A stretch of DNA of 64,000 bases from Ahaetulla prasina (GCF_028640845.1 NC_080541.1:178476502-178540501); one strand, 5' to 3'. Shown: positions 12,433 through 25,539, counted from the first letter of the stretch. Numbers and translations are program-made. Notes: a model not told the origin generated them from the sequence alone.

Positions 12433-12755
12433 CAGAGGTGGGTTTCAGTATCTTCTGACTAGTTCTGGAGAATCGGTAGCAGAAATTTTGAGTAGTTTGG
12501 AGAACCGGTAGTAAACATTCTGACTGGCTCTGCCCCCATCGATTCTCTGCCTCCCAAGTCCCAGCTGATCGGGAGGAAATGGGGATTTTGCAGTAACCTT
12601 CCTCTGGATTGGGGAGGGAATGGAGATTTTACTATATTCTTCCTATGCTATGCCCACCAAGCCACGTCCACCAAGCCAAGCCATGCCATGCCATGCCAGG
12701 ACCACCAAACCACACCCACAGAACCGGTAGTAAAAATTTTTGAAACCCACCACTG
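12433..12755 (+). mobile_element. hAT MITE (CCGGT family) inside the mariner MITE
   Basis: Ends are CAGAGGTGGGTTTCAG and GAAACCCACCACTG. Flanking octamers are ctcctcaa and gtcctcga (6 of 8), both derived from the host MITE terminus. The interior contains several GAACCGGTAG motifs. A short CCATG-type tandem lies near 12680-12700. Confidence 0.75.
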
Positions 12756-12897
12756 GTCCTCGATTTATGACCACAATTGAGCCCAAAATTTCTGTTGCTA
12801 AGTAAGACAGCTGATAAGTGAATTTGCCCCATTTTATGACCTTTCTTGCCACAGTTGTTAAGTGAACCACTGCAGTTGTGAAATTAGTAACAGGCTT

Positions 12898-13227
12898 GAA
12901 CAACTAGACACAAGAACAGTTTTTCCCGAAGGCCATCACTCTGCTAAACAAATAATTCCATCAACACTGTCAAACTATTTACTAAATCTGCACTACTATT
13001 AATCTTCTCATCGTTCCCATCACCAATTTCTTTCCACTTATGACTGTATGACTGTAACTTTGTTGCTGGGAATCCTTATGATTTATATTGATATATTGAC
13101 CATAATTTGTGTTGTAAATGTTGTACCTTGATGAATATATATTTTCTTTTATGTACACTGAGAGCATATGTACCAAGACAAATTCCTTGTGTGTCCAATC
13201 ACACTTGGCCAATAAAAATTCTATTCA
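12898..13227 (+). mobile_element. CR1-type LINE 3' end nested in MITE
   Basis: Nearly identical to 4365-4690, and starts at almost the same point (acaactagacacaagaacag). It ends in aataaaaattctattc with a very short tail. It interrupts the MITE between the gtaaca and ttaagtgaatctgg landmarks that are adjacent in the 23191-23555 copy. Confidence 0.8.
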
Positions 13228-14339
13228 TATTAAGTGAATCTGGCTTCCCCATTTGACTTTGCTTGTCAAAAGATCATAAAAGATGTTCACATGACCCTGG
13301 GACACAGCAACCGCCATATGAGTCAGTTGCCAAGTGTCCAAATTTTGATCACGTGACCAAGGATATGTTGCAATGGTCATAAGTGTGACAAATGGTCAGA
13401 ATTCACTTTTTTCAGTGCCGTTGTAACTTTGAATGGTCACTAAATGAACTCTTGTAAGTCAAGAGCTGCCTGTATAGCTATAGTTTAGACTAGAGAGTTC
13501 ACACAAATATATAAATTCTCAGAGGCTGGGTAGGCTGGCATAATCTGAAACCACACATTATCTTTGTAAAATCAAAAGTAAGCAGGGTCAGGAAGAGGAA
13601 ACCCATTCATTGTTTCCGACTATTGATGTGCAACTCAGGAAACGGAGTGCCCTTGTGAAGCACAGAGTGGGTGAATTGCCATGGGCTCGGGCTCCCTCTC
13701 ACAAATAAATGCCCAGACTGCCAGCAGCCTGCAAAGGAACCCTGCAGCAGCTCTCCCACACTCATTGCATCATAGGTATCTAGAAATAAACAGTGTGTAA
13801 ATAATCAGAGCGCAACAGAGAGGTCTCTGGTTCTGGTTATAGAACATAGTACAGCAAGTATAAAGGTGAGTTAACTCAGAAATTGCTTTTATATCCTTGA
13901 TATTTTATCTAACTAATTGATGGGTGCCAATGGGAGCTCCCTGACTATCAGCATTAAAGCAGAGAAAATAGATGAGGGATATGGAGATAAAAAACTGAAG
14001 CATCCCTTCTCAGATTCTTAATTCTGCTAAAATACCTATGTAGCTGCTTGGGCACTAGTGGTGCTGCTCTTATGCATATGAAGAGGCCTTAGCCACCACT
14101 CGGAATGAGGGGATGATGTTGGCCTTGGAGTAGATTGCGCCTGGACAACCCCTCTGTGTTTGTGGATCCCAAAGGGCTCCCCAGTTTTCAGAACAGTCTA
14201 AGAGTCATATCGACAGAAGAAAAGTCTGGAACATAGCAGGAGAAAATAAAAGTACAAGTTTCTCCAAACAGCCTATATTAAATACTACATCATAGTGATA
14301 AAAGTGGCAAAATATAACTATTTTTATTCTGGGTGGTGA

Positions 14340-15468
14340 CCCTGTTCAAAGTGACCTGGTCCCTATTAGGAAAGACCCAGGAACATTTGCAAGGCTGCTG
14401 AGAAGGTAATTTTGAGGTATCTGACAGATGAAGATATTAGAATTAGGAATGAAGTGTATTGGATTATCTTGGTCAGGGGAAGAGATCCAGCCCTAGGCCC
14501 TGCTGTGTAGGATGTCTCAAGGCTCAACACTTTCCCTGATCCTATTTAATATATACATAAAGCCCCTGGGTGAAGTAATCCAGCAATATAACAGAACAAA
14601 TAGTGTTGTCAGCATTCTGCTGGAAGGTTTTGGGAATCTAAATGGGGATGAACAAGCTTAGTCTCAAACCTAGCAAGACAGAATGGTCCTGGAGATTTTC
14701 CTTTGTTAGTTCTGGATGGGTGACCAGCGTTCCAGACAAAAATGGTACATAGTTGGTGATCCATCTGGATTCTTAATTCCTGGAAGAAATGTAGGTAGCA
14801 GTTGCGGCTGGGGAGTTCTTTGCACAAATTCATCTTGTGCACTAATTGAATCTGTTTCAGGATTGGGCAGGGTGCTACTCAGTGGTGGGATTCAAGTAAT
14901 TTAACAACCGGTTCTCTGCCTTAATGATTTCTTCCAACAACCAGTTTGCAAAACTGTTCAGAAAGTTAACAACCGGTTCTCCCGAAGTGGTGCGAACTGG
15001 CTGAATCCCACCACTGGTGCTACTCACAGTCACTCATGCCCGCAGTTATCCCTTGTCTGGATTATTACATGTGATCTATGTGCAGTTCCTTTTAAGATCA
15101 TTCAGAAGTTCCAACTAGGCCAGAATGTAGCAGCTTTATGGGTACACTTTGGTATGCTCATGTACGACTACTACAAGAGCTGCACTGATTACCAATGGAC
15201 GTCTGAGTGCAACTGAAAGTGTCACCTAAAACGCCCCTCATGGACAGTGCCTGGATATTTGAGGGATTGTCTAACTCTGCCCATTCTGTAACATTTAACA
15301 CCGTTGGCATGCTTTGTATCCCTATAGTTTCACTTTATGGGATTCAGAAGGCATGCCTTCTCCCTCATAGCAGCTACCTTATGCAGCAGCCTCCCTGCCT
15401 CCAAAGTTGATTGGCTCTGATCCTCTGGACTTTATAAAGGCCCTGAAGACCTGGTTCTTCTTCTAGGG
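14340..15468 (+). mobile_element. Decayed L2/CR1-superfamily LINE ORF2 relic
   Basis: Frame fragments read as reverse transcriptase remains: SQGSTLS..LFNIYIKPLGE near 14510-14580, then LSLKPSKTEWS near 14655, and a degraded C-terminus ending ALKTWFFF-like at 15440-15465. There are many stops. A 137-bp hAT sits inside (14880-15016), and another abuts at 15469. Confidence 0.55.
14880..15016 (+). mobile_element. hAT MITE, 137 bp, perfect 8-bp TSD
   Basis: Ends are CAGTGGTGGGATTCAA and CTGAATCCCACCACTG. It is flanked by gtgctact at 14872-14879 and 15017-15024. It carries AACCGGTTCTC motifs shared with the family. Confidence 0.88.
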
Positions 15469-15790
15469 CAATGATGGAGAACCTTATCGGCACCGAGTGC
15501 CCAAACCAGAACGTGTGTGCATGTGTGTGCGTGTGCTGGAGCACCGGAAACCCAAAGACCAGCTGGCCAGCATGTGCATACCTGTTTGGGGGCCATTTTT
15601 CGGGCCATTTTTCAGGCTGTTTTTGGGGCCATTTTCAGGTCATTTTTTGGGCCGTTTTTGGTCAGAAAACGGCCCAAAAAACAGTCCGGAAAACAGCCTG
15701 GGTTTTTTGCCATTTTTCAGGCCATTTTCAGGCTGTTTGTTGGGCCATTTTTGGCCACCTCTGGCATATGTGCCAGGTTCGCCATCGTGG
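15469..15790 (+). mobile_element. hAT MITE, 322 bp, perfect 8-bp TSD
   Basis: Flanked by ttctaggg at 15461-15468 and 15791-15798. The terminal inverted repeats are imperfect (CAATGATGGAGAACC and GGTTCGCCATCGTGG). The centre is a run of degenerate gggccattttt / ggctgttttt units and the inverse aaaacggcccaaaaaac, which makes a foldable core. The open frames here are artefacts of these units. Confidence 0.82.
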
Positions 15791-16809
15791 TTCTAGGGGT
15801 TGGTCAATTTGCAACTGTATGCAGTATGCTTTATTTTGCTTTATAAATCTATTATTTTGCTTTATATTTGATATTCTCAATCTATATAGATTTCCTAAAT
15901 TGCCTGGTGAGTGGTTCATGATATAAATTGAAGGAACAAATGACTCAGATTATCTCTGACTCTAAATTACAGTGACATATAAATTGCACTTAGTATAACT
16001 TAAGTTTTATTCCTAAGCAAGGAACATTTCTTACCTTCCTGGCCGGATAAACAAATGAAATGGGCTTTTCTCTCTTTCTTTTAGATTTTTAGTTGTTTTA
16101 AGTATGAAAAGAAAGAAAAAAGGGAAAACTCAAGTAAGAAACAAGGAAAAAATGCATATTTAAATATATAGAAAACAGTCCAGTTTTTAAATACTATATC
16201 GAACCTTGACCATATGGAGTAATATTGACTAGATATTTCATTATACTGAAAGACACCAAAATTCATAAGCAGAGAACAAACACACTTAATCAATAATGCA
16301 TTGTGAATCTGGAGTGGTGCTATCTTTCCGCAATGATCAGTTAAACTTCTTTGCTTACCTATCACATGATAAATTTGAAGTTCTTCATATATTGATACAT
16401 TCCAAATTTTTGATATAAAATTTACTCTCATGTGGCACCCTTAAAACCTACTTCTTTTCCCAAAAGTATTTTATAAATTAAAGAGAGCCAAATCTATACT
16501 ATATGTGTACTGCACAGGTTCCTTCCATCACTTAACATATAATGACATTGGTACTCAAAAATATTCTATAAAATGTCTGAGGTCCCCAATAACATGAAAC
16601 ACATTTCATTAATTTCATCTTTAAATTAAAAGAAATGCAATTTTGAGACTCTTAATCACTTATTTGTAAATATGGTATGGTATGGCATTTTCACACTGTG
16701 TTTCAAGTGTCATTTTTTTCATTTATATTTCTGCTTCCAGAGAATAGGAAGCCATTATTTATTTAAATTGTCTTCTTCAATCTTTCACTTTCCAGATATG
16801 TTGATGGAC

Positions 16810-16859
16810 ATGAATAGAATAGAATAGAATAGAATTTTATTGGCCAAGTGTGATTGGAC
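16810..16859 (-). mobile_element. CR1 LINE 3' end, severely truncated
   Basis: Reverse of the (ATTCT)n-tailed 3' end: four or more AATAG units, then ttttattggccaagtgtgattgga. Only about 50 bp remain. Confidence 0.75.
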
Positions 16860-17259
16860 AAGCTGGATCAGAATGGAAGAAGGTATAGTCTAATGTACTT
16901 GGAGCCCAGCAATTTTGTGGAAATGGATTCTTCGTGTTATTTATTTTATTTTCCACATTTTATACCATGTTTGAAATATTTACATGTACAACACCCAGAA
17001 AATGTTGCATGTATTACACACATTCTACATATAAAGAATACGAATAACTGTCTATGCTAAAAAAACATCAAGTTGCTGTGATTTGTAATTATTCCCCAAG
17101 GACTCCTCCTTTCTTTTCCTGTTTACTTTTATGTAAACATGGAGACAGTTGTCTTGAAAATAGAGCTTTGAAGAATCTAACTGCAATCTGACAATAGCTC
17201 TAGGGAAAGCAGGAACTGAACTCTCCTTGACCTAATTCCCCAATAGGACCTAGCAGGAA

Positions 17260-17547
17260 CAGGGGTGAAATGCTACCGGTTAAGACTGGTTCTCCTGAAC
17301 CGGTAGCGATGATGGCAGGTGATTTGGAAAACCGCTAGCGATGACAGCATGAGGCCCCGCCCACCTGCCTGCCCATCATTACTTCCTAGTTTTAACCAGG
17401 AAATAACCTGTTTTTTACCCTCTGTGCATGCGCAGAAGATTTTGCACATGTGCAGAGGGTCTATGTGCGCATATGATGCATGCACGAGCGCACAAGCGGC
17501 ACATGCACTTCCAAACCGGTGGGGAAGGTAAGTAGATTTCATCCCTG
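17260..17547 (+). mobile_element. hAT MITE, 288 bp, perfect 8-bp TSD
   Basis: Starts CAGGGGTGAAATGCTACCGG and ends with GATTTCATCCCTG. It is flanked by agcaggaa at 17252-17259 and 17548-17555. It has the same TIR type as the 1,365-bp element at 34302. Confidence 0.88.
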
Positions 17548-17819
17548 AGCAGGAACCTTGTGTTTCTTCACCAGAGTTGGCATTAATACTGTCTGAACAC
17601 AGAACTAGAAACACAGATGAGCAGAAACTGCTTTAGGTCTCTAGAAGACTATTATAAATATAGAAAGGCAAAACCTGAAATACTGTACTTTACACAGTCT
17701 TATGCAAAACTAAAGCTTAACTTTTGGGATGGAAGACTTTGATTTGGGAATTTATATCCCAAATGAGGACAAGTTATTTAATAAACAGAGAGATTAATAG
17801 ATTTTATTTATGAAAATTG

Positions 17820-18400
17820 GTGTTTGGTGCGGATTGTAATGGCATGATCTCCCACAAAAGGACAGAATTTCTGAAAAAAATATTAAAATCATTCAGAGCA
17901 AACATTTTCTTTGATTTGATGGACAATTTAAGACTGGATGATATGTGGAGACCAAAAGATGGCAATTAAGAGAGTATACTTGCTTTTCTGAAAGACAAAA
18001 GCCTTTTTCAAGAATAGACATCATTTGGATTTCAAAGAACCTGGCTACTGCAGTTTCTAAAGTAGAGATATTATCAAAGAGTTTGTTTCAGAATTTAATT
18101 CCGTGAATTTGATTTATAAAGAAAAAATCTATTTTTTAAAAAATGGAGGCTGAATGAAATGTTGCTACGGAAAGAAACAGAATGGATGGTTTCCAGGGCT
18201 GACAGGAGGATTGTAAAAAGATATTAAAGGGGTTTTTGAAAATAATTTAGATAAAGGTATTGATTTAAGAATGGTTTGGGAAGCAAGTAATGCTTTTATT
18301 AGAGGTTATTTTATGCAACAGAATGGTGAACTTAAAAAGAAGAGAAAATGCAAGCTATTTTGGATGAAATAAAAGAACAAAACTAAGAAAATAATTTTTC
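17820..18400 (+). mobile_element. L1-type LINE ORF2 fragment
   Basis: Broken frames read LMDNLRLDDMWRPKDG near 17918-17965 and KGIDLRMVWEASNAFIRGYF near 18250-18315, matching the endonuclease/RT linker of L1 ORF2 as I know it. There are stops and frameshifts, so it is dead. Confidence 0.6.
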
Positions 18401-20934
18401 AGAGACGATAAATATGTCTGAGCAAATTAAAGTTCTATAGTGGCAATTATCCATAAAAATATTTTTTTAATTTTCCAAGAGAAATGGAAATAGAAAAAAA
18501 AACCTGGATAATAGAAAAAGTGAGGTCTTTTTTATAATCATACATTAAGAGTTAATGTTTTAAAGAAACTTATTTTTGCTGCAGAAGAAAATTGAAGGTT
18601 CTTTCTTCTTATTTCTTTTCATTCTCTCTTTCTGAACTTTTTATCTTTTCTGTCTTCTTCCTCGGTTTCTTTCGCTCTTCATTAGTTAGTTTTTATGTTT
18701 TTTTTGTAAAACCTTTAGTAAAGAGAGAAATGGAAATAAAAATGAATTATGGTAAGCAAAAAATCTTATGCTGTAACCATAGAGTAAGAAGTAAATTTAT
18801 CATTTATAACTGTTACAAAGAAAATCAAAAACTATTGTTTGAATCTTTTTCTTTCTTTTCTCTTTTCTTTTTTTACTATTTTCCCCTTTCTTGCATATCT
18901 AGCTTTCTCTTTGATTTCTTTTTTTCTCACTTTATATTAGGTTGTATTAATGTTTATTTTCCTTTTTAAACAGATTTAAACAAAAAAAAGTATATAATAC
19001 CAAAGCAGAATAATAAACTGAGACTAGAAATATGACAGAGATGGTGAGACGAGATGGGGGGGGAAGGTGAGTAAAAATATACTTGCTAAAACAAACTGGT
19101 CTGATCTCTGGATTGTGTAATTATTTTGACTCGAGAATGTATTTGAAAGAGGGCAGAATATGTTATCTTAGAATCTGGATAAGGCTTATTTGGTATGGTT
19201 ACAGAACCTTCAGATGCCTGGTTCTAGAAGAGTGAAATATGGTATTTGCATTTACTTATTTCATATATGCATTTCATTTATGTATGTTATACAGCTAGCA
19301 GCCAGTCCTTGTCCGCAAGAAACCTTGGGAAGTGTGGTGTCATGAGATAGCAAGGCAAAAGGAAATCCCATTCTCAACACTTCAGGACAATTACAGTTGC
19401 CAGCTTTCTTACAACTAAATTATATGCAAATGTGACTTTTTAAAAAATCTATTCCCACGCCCTTTTGTGAAACGTAGTATGTCTTTTAAAGTGACTTTGT
19501 GATAAGAAAAAGGCTGGACAGGCTAAACCTGTTGGCTGCTGGGACAAGTTCAGACAGGAGAACTTGAATAAAATATCCATGATAGTAGCAATCCTATGCA
19601 AGTAGACTATGGATAAGTGAATTAAACCAATGTTTCTCAACCTTGGCAACTTTATGACATATGGAGTTCAAATCCCAGAATTTCAAGCCAACATGCAAAA
19701 AGTCCCAGAATGAGTCCTTGGTAATCCCAGTCTGAAAACTTGGAAAACTGGCAACCAAAGCTGTCAACTACTCAAATAGTGTCAACAATATTGGACCAGA
19801 TGGAGTAATCAGTATGGCTATCTATGTTCCCATGATACTCTTATCAGGGCTGTCAGATCTAGGCTGTAAAAGTCCAAACAGCCCTCAATGGCAGCAAAGG
19901 AATAAAAAAACACCTTGCTGCCATCCAGTTTTAAAACCTAGATCTGATAAATATACCCTTTACTGAATTAGTGTGAGGTGTGGTTAATGTATTATAGAAA
20001 CACCAAAAAGTGATCAACTGACCCAGGTCAACTATTCCTTTGGTGTTACAGGTATATGCAAAATGAATGGGTCTTCATGATGGCATATTAGTTACTTCCT
20101 GGAGAAAGTTGGTTGAACCAGCTAGTGGGCTACCAGCATCACAGCTAACGAAAATTCACAAAATTAATGGCTGTAGGGGTTACATATGTTATGAGAACAG
20201 AAAATAGTATGTTCCTGATTTGAGATTCACAGTCTGACTGATTTAAGGATTACTTTCACTCTCAAGAAAGAGCTAATTGAGAATGGTTAATTATCACAGT
20301 CTTACTCTAATAAATGCAACAGTATGCTCACTCTTCCTAATTTTTAATTAAATGCAGTTCTTATGATTATACCTCATGCATTTTATTACTGCCTCATATC
20401 ACAAAAGACACATCTGGCTGCACACAAAACATTATAACAACAGAGTAAAAAGCATGGCCTGATATTACAAGTGTCTTGTCTTCTTCTCCTCCTGGCTAAG
20501 GGGTAGAACAGGTGACTTAAACCTGTATAAACTCCTTAAAATCTCTTGGCACACACCCCCCACCCAAGATCCTGACTTTGTTGATTTTCATAGCATGATC
20601 CTCAACATGCCATTCATAGTCACTGGAGCATTTGAGTTTTGGAAGTTACCCACTCCTGTGCTAGATCCTTCAACTTAGATTAACGAAACTCAATTGCTGT
20701 GTTTTGAGATGTTAAGGCAGCACTAGAACTCAAAGTCTTCTGGTTTAACCACTACACTAAATTGGTTCTCTCCCTCCTTACACTTACTTATCAACAATAA
20801 TTTCTCTATGCACATTTATATCCTCTCCTTCCTTCACGTGGTTGGCCTTGGACTATGTCTGGCCTGAATTTGTGTAGGGGAAAAAACAAAAACATAACGA
20901 GATCATGTAATTTGGATCATGTAGTTGCTTTAGG
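18401..20934. other. Intergenic, nothing certain
   Basis: AT-rich. 18590-18970 is a pyrimidine-rich stretch with an open frame but no recognisable protein. A fragment of the foldback MITE (tttctcaaccttggcaactt) lies at 19628-19692. No gene seen. Confidence 0.5.
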
Positions 20935-21112
20935 CAGCAAGCTTGATATTAGGAGGCCAGAATTCTAGTCCCACCATAATTACAAAGCCAGCTGGGTGAC
21001 CTTGGATCAGTCACTTTTTCTCAGTCTTCCTTTCTAAGGAGGACAGCAGTGACAAACCACTTCTGAAATCTTGCCAAGAAAACTGTAGAGGCGAGTCCAG
21101 GCAGGTTTCCAG
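20935..21112 (+). mobile_element. CORE/MIR-like SINE
   Basis: Contains gctgggtgaccttggatcag followed by tcac, the conserved MIR/CORE motif, then aaaccacttctgaaatcttgcc and aggcgagtccaggcagg. It is diverged. Confidence 0.6.
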
Positions 21113-23190
21113 GAATCAACATTAACTCAAAGGTGTGCATGTGTGTGCATACACACATACACACAAATAAAACAACTCCCTCTCAAAATGATTTACAGAG
21201 ACATATAGTTTTTCCCCGTGACAAATATACTAGCAACACAAACAGTATATAGACACACTAATGTACAGAATCATAATTCATAAATTATGTAGAGTGGAGA
21301 TGGAATATCTCATCATTAGATAGTCTTTGAAATGTTCTGGACATTGGCAAATCATACAACTGGATATAGATGACAGTAATCTTCACCAATTGTTATCGTA
21401 TCTGATCCATCTAGATCCATCAAGATTGGTTGCATGTTTTGGAGATGTATGTCAGGCCTACTTTATATGGTTTCCGATCATTAGCTTGCATCTGAGAGGT
21501 GCCATAAAGTCTTTTGAAATAATAAACATTCCAAGTCCCTTTCAGCTGTTCCTATTAAATTGTGATCGTAGTATTTTTAATATGGATGACGCAGTATGGT
21601 AGAGCCCCATAGACTAGAGCCCCATAGACTAGAGATGTTTTCTTCCATGTATACACATTTTCCATAATAGCTGAGTTTCCTATTGTAAAAATTTGTGCTG
21701 TTTGCATCCTCATGTGCTGCTTTGTGCTGGTTCCCTGTACCTATACTTAGCAACTAACAAATGTAGCAATTTAGTGTGCAGGAGATGCTCAACAAAAACG
21801 GTTGCAGGGAATACACCCACAGTAGTACATAGTGCAATTGCCTCTTGTAAACATTTTTGTTGTGCTTGGTTGGCATTTTGTCTTCAACCTCCACAATTTG
21901 TAGAACTTTCTGGATGGTGTGTGTCAGTTCTGAGATTTGCTATAAATTGAAAAGATGAACTCAAGATGAGCATTACATAGCATTTACGTTTCTAGAAGTA
22001 TCCAGCTGAATATAACTGAATATCATTGATGAGGGGCAAATTGATTCCTTGAATGGAGAAGGCAAAACAGGAATTTAAGCAAATGGCACTATGTAATCCA
22101 ACAGCACTGATTAACAAAGGAAACAAGTTCCAATACACATGCCTGCTTCCACATTGGGAAGAAGTTTGATTTTACAATGCCTCAATTTCCTTTTTGTGTG
22201 TTTGTTAAAGAAACTACATGTGCCCAAGGAATATAAGGCATAATAGGTCCAATTGCTACAAATGATAATTTTCTTAGTTTGCAATCTGAGACTAGAGAGC
22301 TATAGATGTTAGTTTGTCTGGATCTCATACTAGAAGTCTCATGACCTCCCTCTTAAAGTCGGGGTGCATGTATATAACTTTGTATTACAATGGTTGTATT
22401 CATGTAATGTTAAATTGTTTTTATATTGTAGTGTAAGCCACCCAGAAACACTTTGGATATACATTTAATAATTAAATAAATTCACCACAGACCATTGAGA
22501 GGCTAGTTCCAACAAAAACCAAATTAGTCATATAGTGTCTTCTAGTGGTCAGTAGTGAATATAACCACTATAAATCATTTTCTAATTGCCGCAAAACTTC
22601 AACCATTACATCCATTAAGATATTTTCTAATATTATACTACATTAGAAAAAGATTGTAGAAAGGTGGTTATCTGGGGAATTCTGGGAGTTGAAATCCACA
22701 AGTCTTAAACTTTGCCAAGATCGGACACCTCTGCCCTACAGGAAGTGAAGAATTGTTATAGTAAATCAAAAAATGAGAGTGGGAATGAGGTTTTACTTCC
22801 AAAAGAAATACTAAGAAGGACAGTGTATTGCGAAACTTGGACTATACTATCTCTATGGCTTCAAGAGAATGGCCTTAGTGTGATATACAGACCAGTCACT
22901 GGCTGCATTTTCATAATATAGTAAACTTTATTATTTCTAATTTGGGTTTCAATTTACCATAAACATCCACAAGAGAGTTCGGGGGTGGATGGGGGGCAGA
23001 AACAGCAGATGGCAAATGACATTTCATGTATTAGTGATGAATGCATAAACGATTCATTTATGTACTTGTGTTAGTTATCATGAGGTGATAGAGCCAAATT
23101 TACATAAGTGCCTCATACTATTGGTTTAATGTAATTGTGGATTGTAGTCAACAACTATTGGAACTTGATCAAATTTTTGAATTTACATTA
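21113..23190. other. Intergenic, no gene seen
   Basis: A half copy of the foldback MITE lies near 22676-22738 (ctgggagttgaaatccacaa). The direct repeat tagagccccatagac occurs twice at 21600-21632. Open frames are short and show no family features. Confidence 0.45.
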
Positions 23191-23555
23191 CTGGTAGTCC
23201 TCAAATTATGACCACTATTGTGCCCAAACTTTCCATTGCTAGGAAAGTCAGTTATTAAGTGAGCTTTGCCCCGGTTTACAACTTTTCTTGGAACAGTTGT
23301 TAAGTGAAACACTGCAATTGTTAAGTTAGTAACACAGCTGTTAAGTGAATCTGACTTCCCCATTGACTTTGCTTGTCAGAGGGTCACAAAAGGTGATCAC
23401 TGCAACTGTCATAAATATCTGCCAGTTGCAGCTGCCGAGCGTCCAACTTATGATCATGTGACCACGGGATGCTGCAATGATTGTAGGTATGAAAAACAGT
23501 TATAAGTTGCTTGTGCCATTTTAGCTTCGAACAGTCATTAAACAAATGGCTATAC
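23191..23555 (+). mobile_element. Mariner-type MITE
   Basis: Left end CTGGTAGTCCTCAAATTATG after TA (23189-23190). The body is collinear with 12756-13460 without the nested insertions. The right terminus is eroded. Confidence 0.75.
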
Positions 23556-23691
23556 ATACTGAGCAATAAACCACAGTGCCTGGATTTTTAGAACACTCAC
23601 CTTCTGTTTATAATAACAAATAAAAAAGATGAAGGAGTCCCTGTGGATACCAATTAGTGGTATTATTCTACTAATTGTTGCCGATATAGTG

Positions 23692-23973
23692 GGTGGTGCT
23701 CATCTCCATTTCAAGGCCATTGAGCCATCCCTGTTGGAAGACATTTCCACCGTCATGTGGCCAAAATGAGGTCAGGGAGCACTATTATCTTCCTATTGAG
23801 ATGGTACCTATTTATCTACTCACATTTGCATGCTTTCAATCTGCTAGGTTGGCAGGAACTGAGGTGAGGTTGGAAGGTCATCCCTTTGGGTGGCCCTTGG
23901 GTCTTAAACCTGGGCTGTCAGCTTTCCAGCCAACAAGTTCAGCATCTTAACCAATGAGCCACCATGCCGCCCA
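23692..23973 (-). mobile_element. Sauria-type SINE
   Basis: Reverse orientation: the tRNA-like head is at the right (ttaaccaatgagccaccatg, complement of the A-box region), and the body is shared with 57667-57995 (gtcatgtggcc, tgctaggttggcag). Diverged. Confidence 0.7.
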
Positions 23974-24529
23974 GGATAATAACAGGAGTAATAGTCACAA
24001 CAACAGTGATAAAACTAAAAAGTAAAGGGATTGTTTCCTCTAGGAATTCCCCCCCAAATTATCATTGGAGCCAGTTGTTCCATAATTACCTCACAAGAGA
24101 GGAATGATAGGGATCTTCAGCCACCTTCATGCCACAAGAGTTTTCTGCTCCTAAAGAATGGTATCATAATCCAATTGGAGGGACAGATGTACAGATATTT
24201 TCCCCCTGTGGTTGTACATGGAGATGTTGGGAATAAAATTGGACTTTGGACAAAAAAGATAAGCTCCATAACTGAACTGTTATCCTTCAAGCATGCACAT
24301 TCATATGTTTTAGATTAGGAAACCAGAGTTAATACATAGGCTGGTGTAAACAAGCATGGGTGTTCTATACATAACCTCTCTCCAATTGTGCTACTTAAGT
24401 TGACCATGTTTGTCCAATCATTCCAAAAAGACCAGAGAAACCAATTCCAGTTAATGTGTAACCAGCTTCATTACCTTTCACCCTTTTCACATTTGCCTTC
24501 CATTTTCTTAGGCACCTGCCACTCCCCTA

Positions 24530-24609
24530 GTGCACAGATCCAGGAAGGAAGAGCGCCCGGGAGAAAGCAGAGGAGCACACCCAGAGAGAGCCTGGCATGA
24601 GCTCTGAGG
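24530..24609 (+). other. Possible non-coding first exon of TEMP
   Basis: A purine-rich stretch ends at GAGCTCTGAG followed by GTAAAT, a plausible donor, 3.2 kb above the acceptor at 27834-27836 (atgcag). The first coding exon has an AG acceptor before its start codon, so an upstream 5' UTR exon must exist. This is only a candidate location. Confidence 0.25.
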
Positions 24610-25539
24610 TAAATAGTTTTCTTCCTGCAGGGAGCATTTGGAGAACAGTGAAAAGTACACAAGCAGGATAAATATTTCAGATTGAAACGCCCTGCCTCGT
24701 GGCCATGCACAATTTTGGGTGAAACGGGGCAGGGGTAGGGTGTGCGGGTGTAAACACGGGGGATGGGAAAATCCTCTCCAACAGGAAACTACACATTTGC
24801 TGCTCTGTTAAACTGGAGGCAGAGTGGCTCAGAATCAGGAAACCAGACTCCTTTTTTTTAGCAGAAGGTAAGCAATATGGAACTTCTTAAATCTGTGCGT
24901 CTTGTATCTGAGGAAACCTGGGGCCAAGTTCTATATAGAGACAAGGACATCAGCACTGAGACCAGTCCTTAAAAACCTGGATGACCGATGAAGGTCAATG
25001 TAACTTTGCAAAGCCAGTAACGCCTCTTCAAAATCTAGTTTATTGTGATTTTTTTAAACCTGAGTTAGCCAAATGCTTCTGCTTTTTTCAAAACTTTTTT
25101 TTCATTTTTCCATTTTTTTTCTTTTTCTTCTTGCAACTACCTTAGACCATTGAGCAGAAGTAAGAAAGAATTGTTTTAGTGTGCTAAATGCAATAATGAT
25201 TGACAAGAAAGGCAGATAACCCCAGGAAAAACCACGTGGTTTGAATCTTAAAGCTCACATTATCAGCTTCAATTAGTAAGAGACAACCCTCTCTTGCCCT
25301 TCGGGCGTTATGGATTTCAATTTCTAGCAAAGGCAAGGATTTGTAGCATACAAATAACTTGTATGTGCCTATAATAGAACATCTGTTGTCAATCTTCCAA
25401 AGCCAATCCTATGGCAGCTCAGGAGATTAACTTCTTGAATTAGGACTAGACTTGCTAGTGAGTGAGAATGACCTCAAACAACTCAAGTTGGTGGTTTAGA
25501 AGAAGCCACAGCAGCCAAGTTCTGTATAACAGCTCTATA

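Larger units (their letters stand above)
12419..13472 (+). mobile_element. Mariner-type MITE split by two nested insertions
   Basis: Outer ends resemble CAGGTAGTCCTCGACTTA and its complement, with TA after the right end (13473-13474). Relatives lie at 23191-23555, 33801-34197 and 42228-42605. Here the left terminus is broken after about 14 bp by a hAT element (12433-12755), and the body is broken by a CR1 end (12898-13227). The MITE body resumes at 12756 and again at about 13228. Confidence 0.75.

Noticed and set aside
15471..15926. 151-codon frame rich in GHFSGHF repeats
   Set aside because: Translation of the internal gggccattttt units of a hAT MITE with clear 8-bp target duplications.
18592..18969. 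125-codon hydrophobic frame
   Set aside because: Low-complexity T/C-rich sequence next to an L1 relic; Phe/Ser richness reflects base composition.
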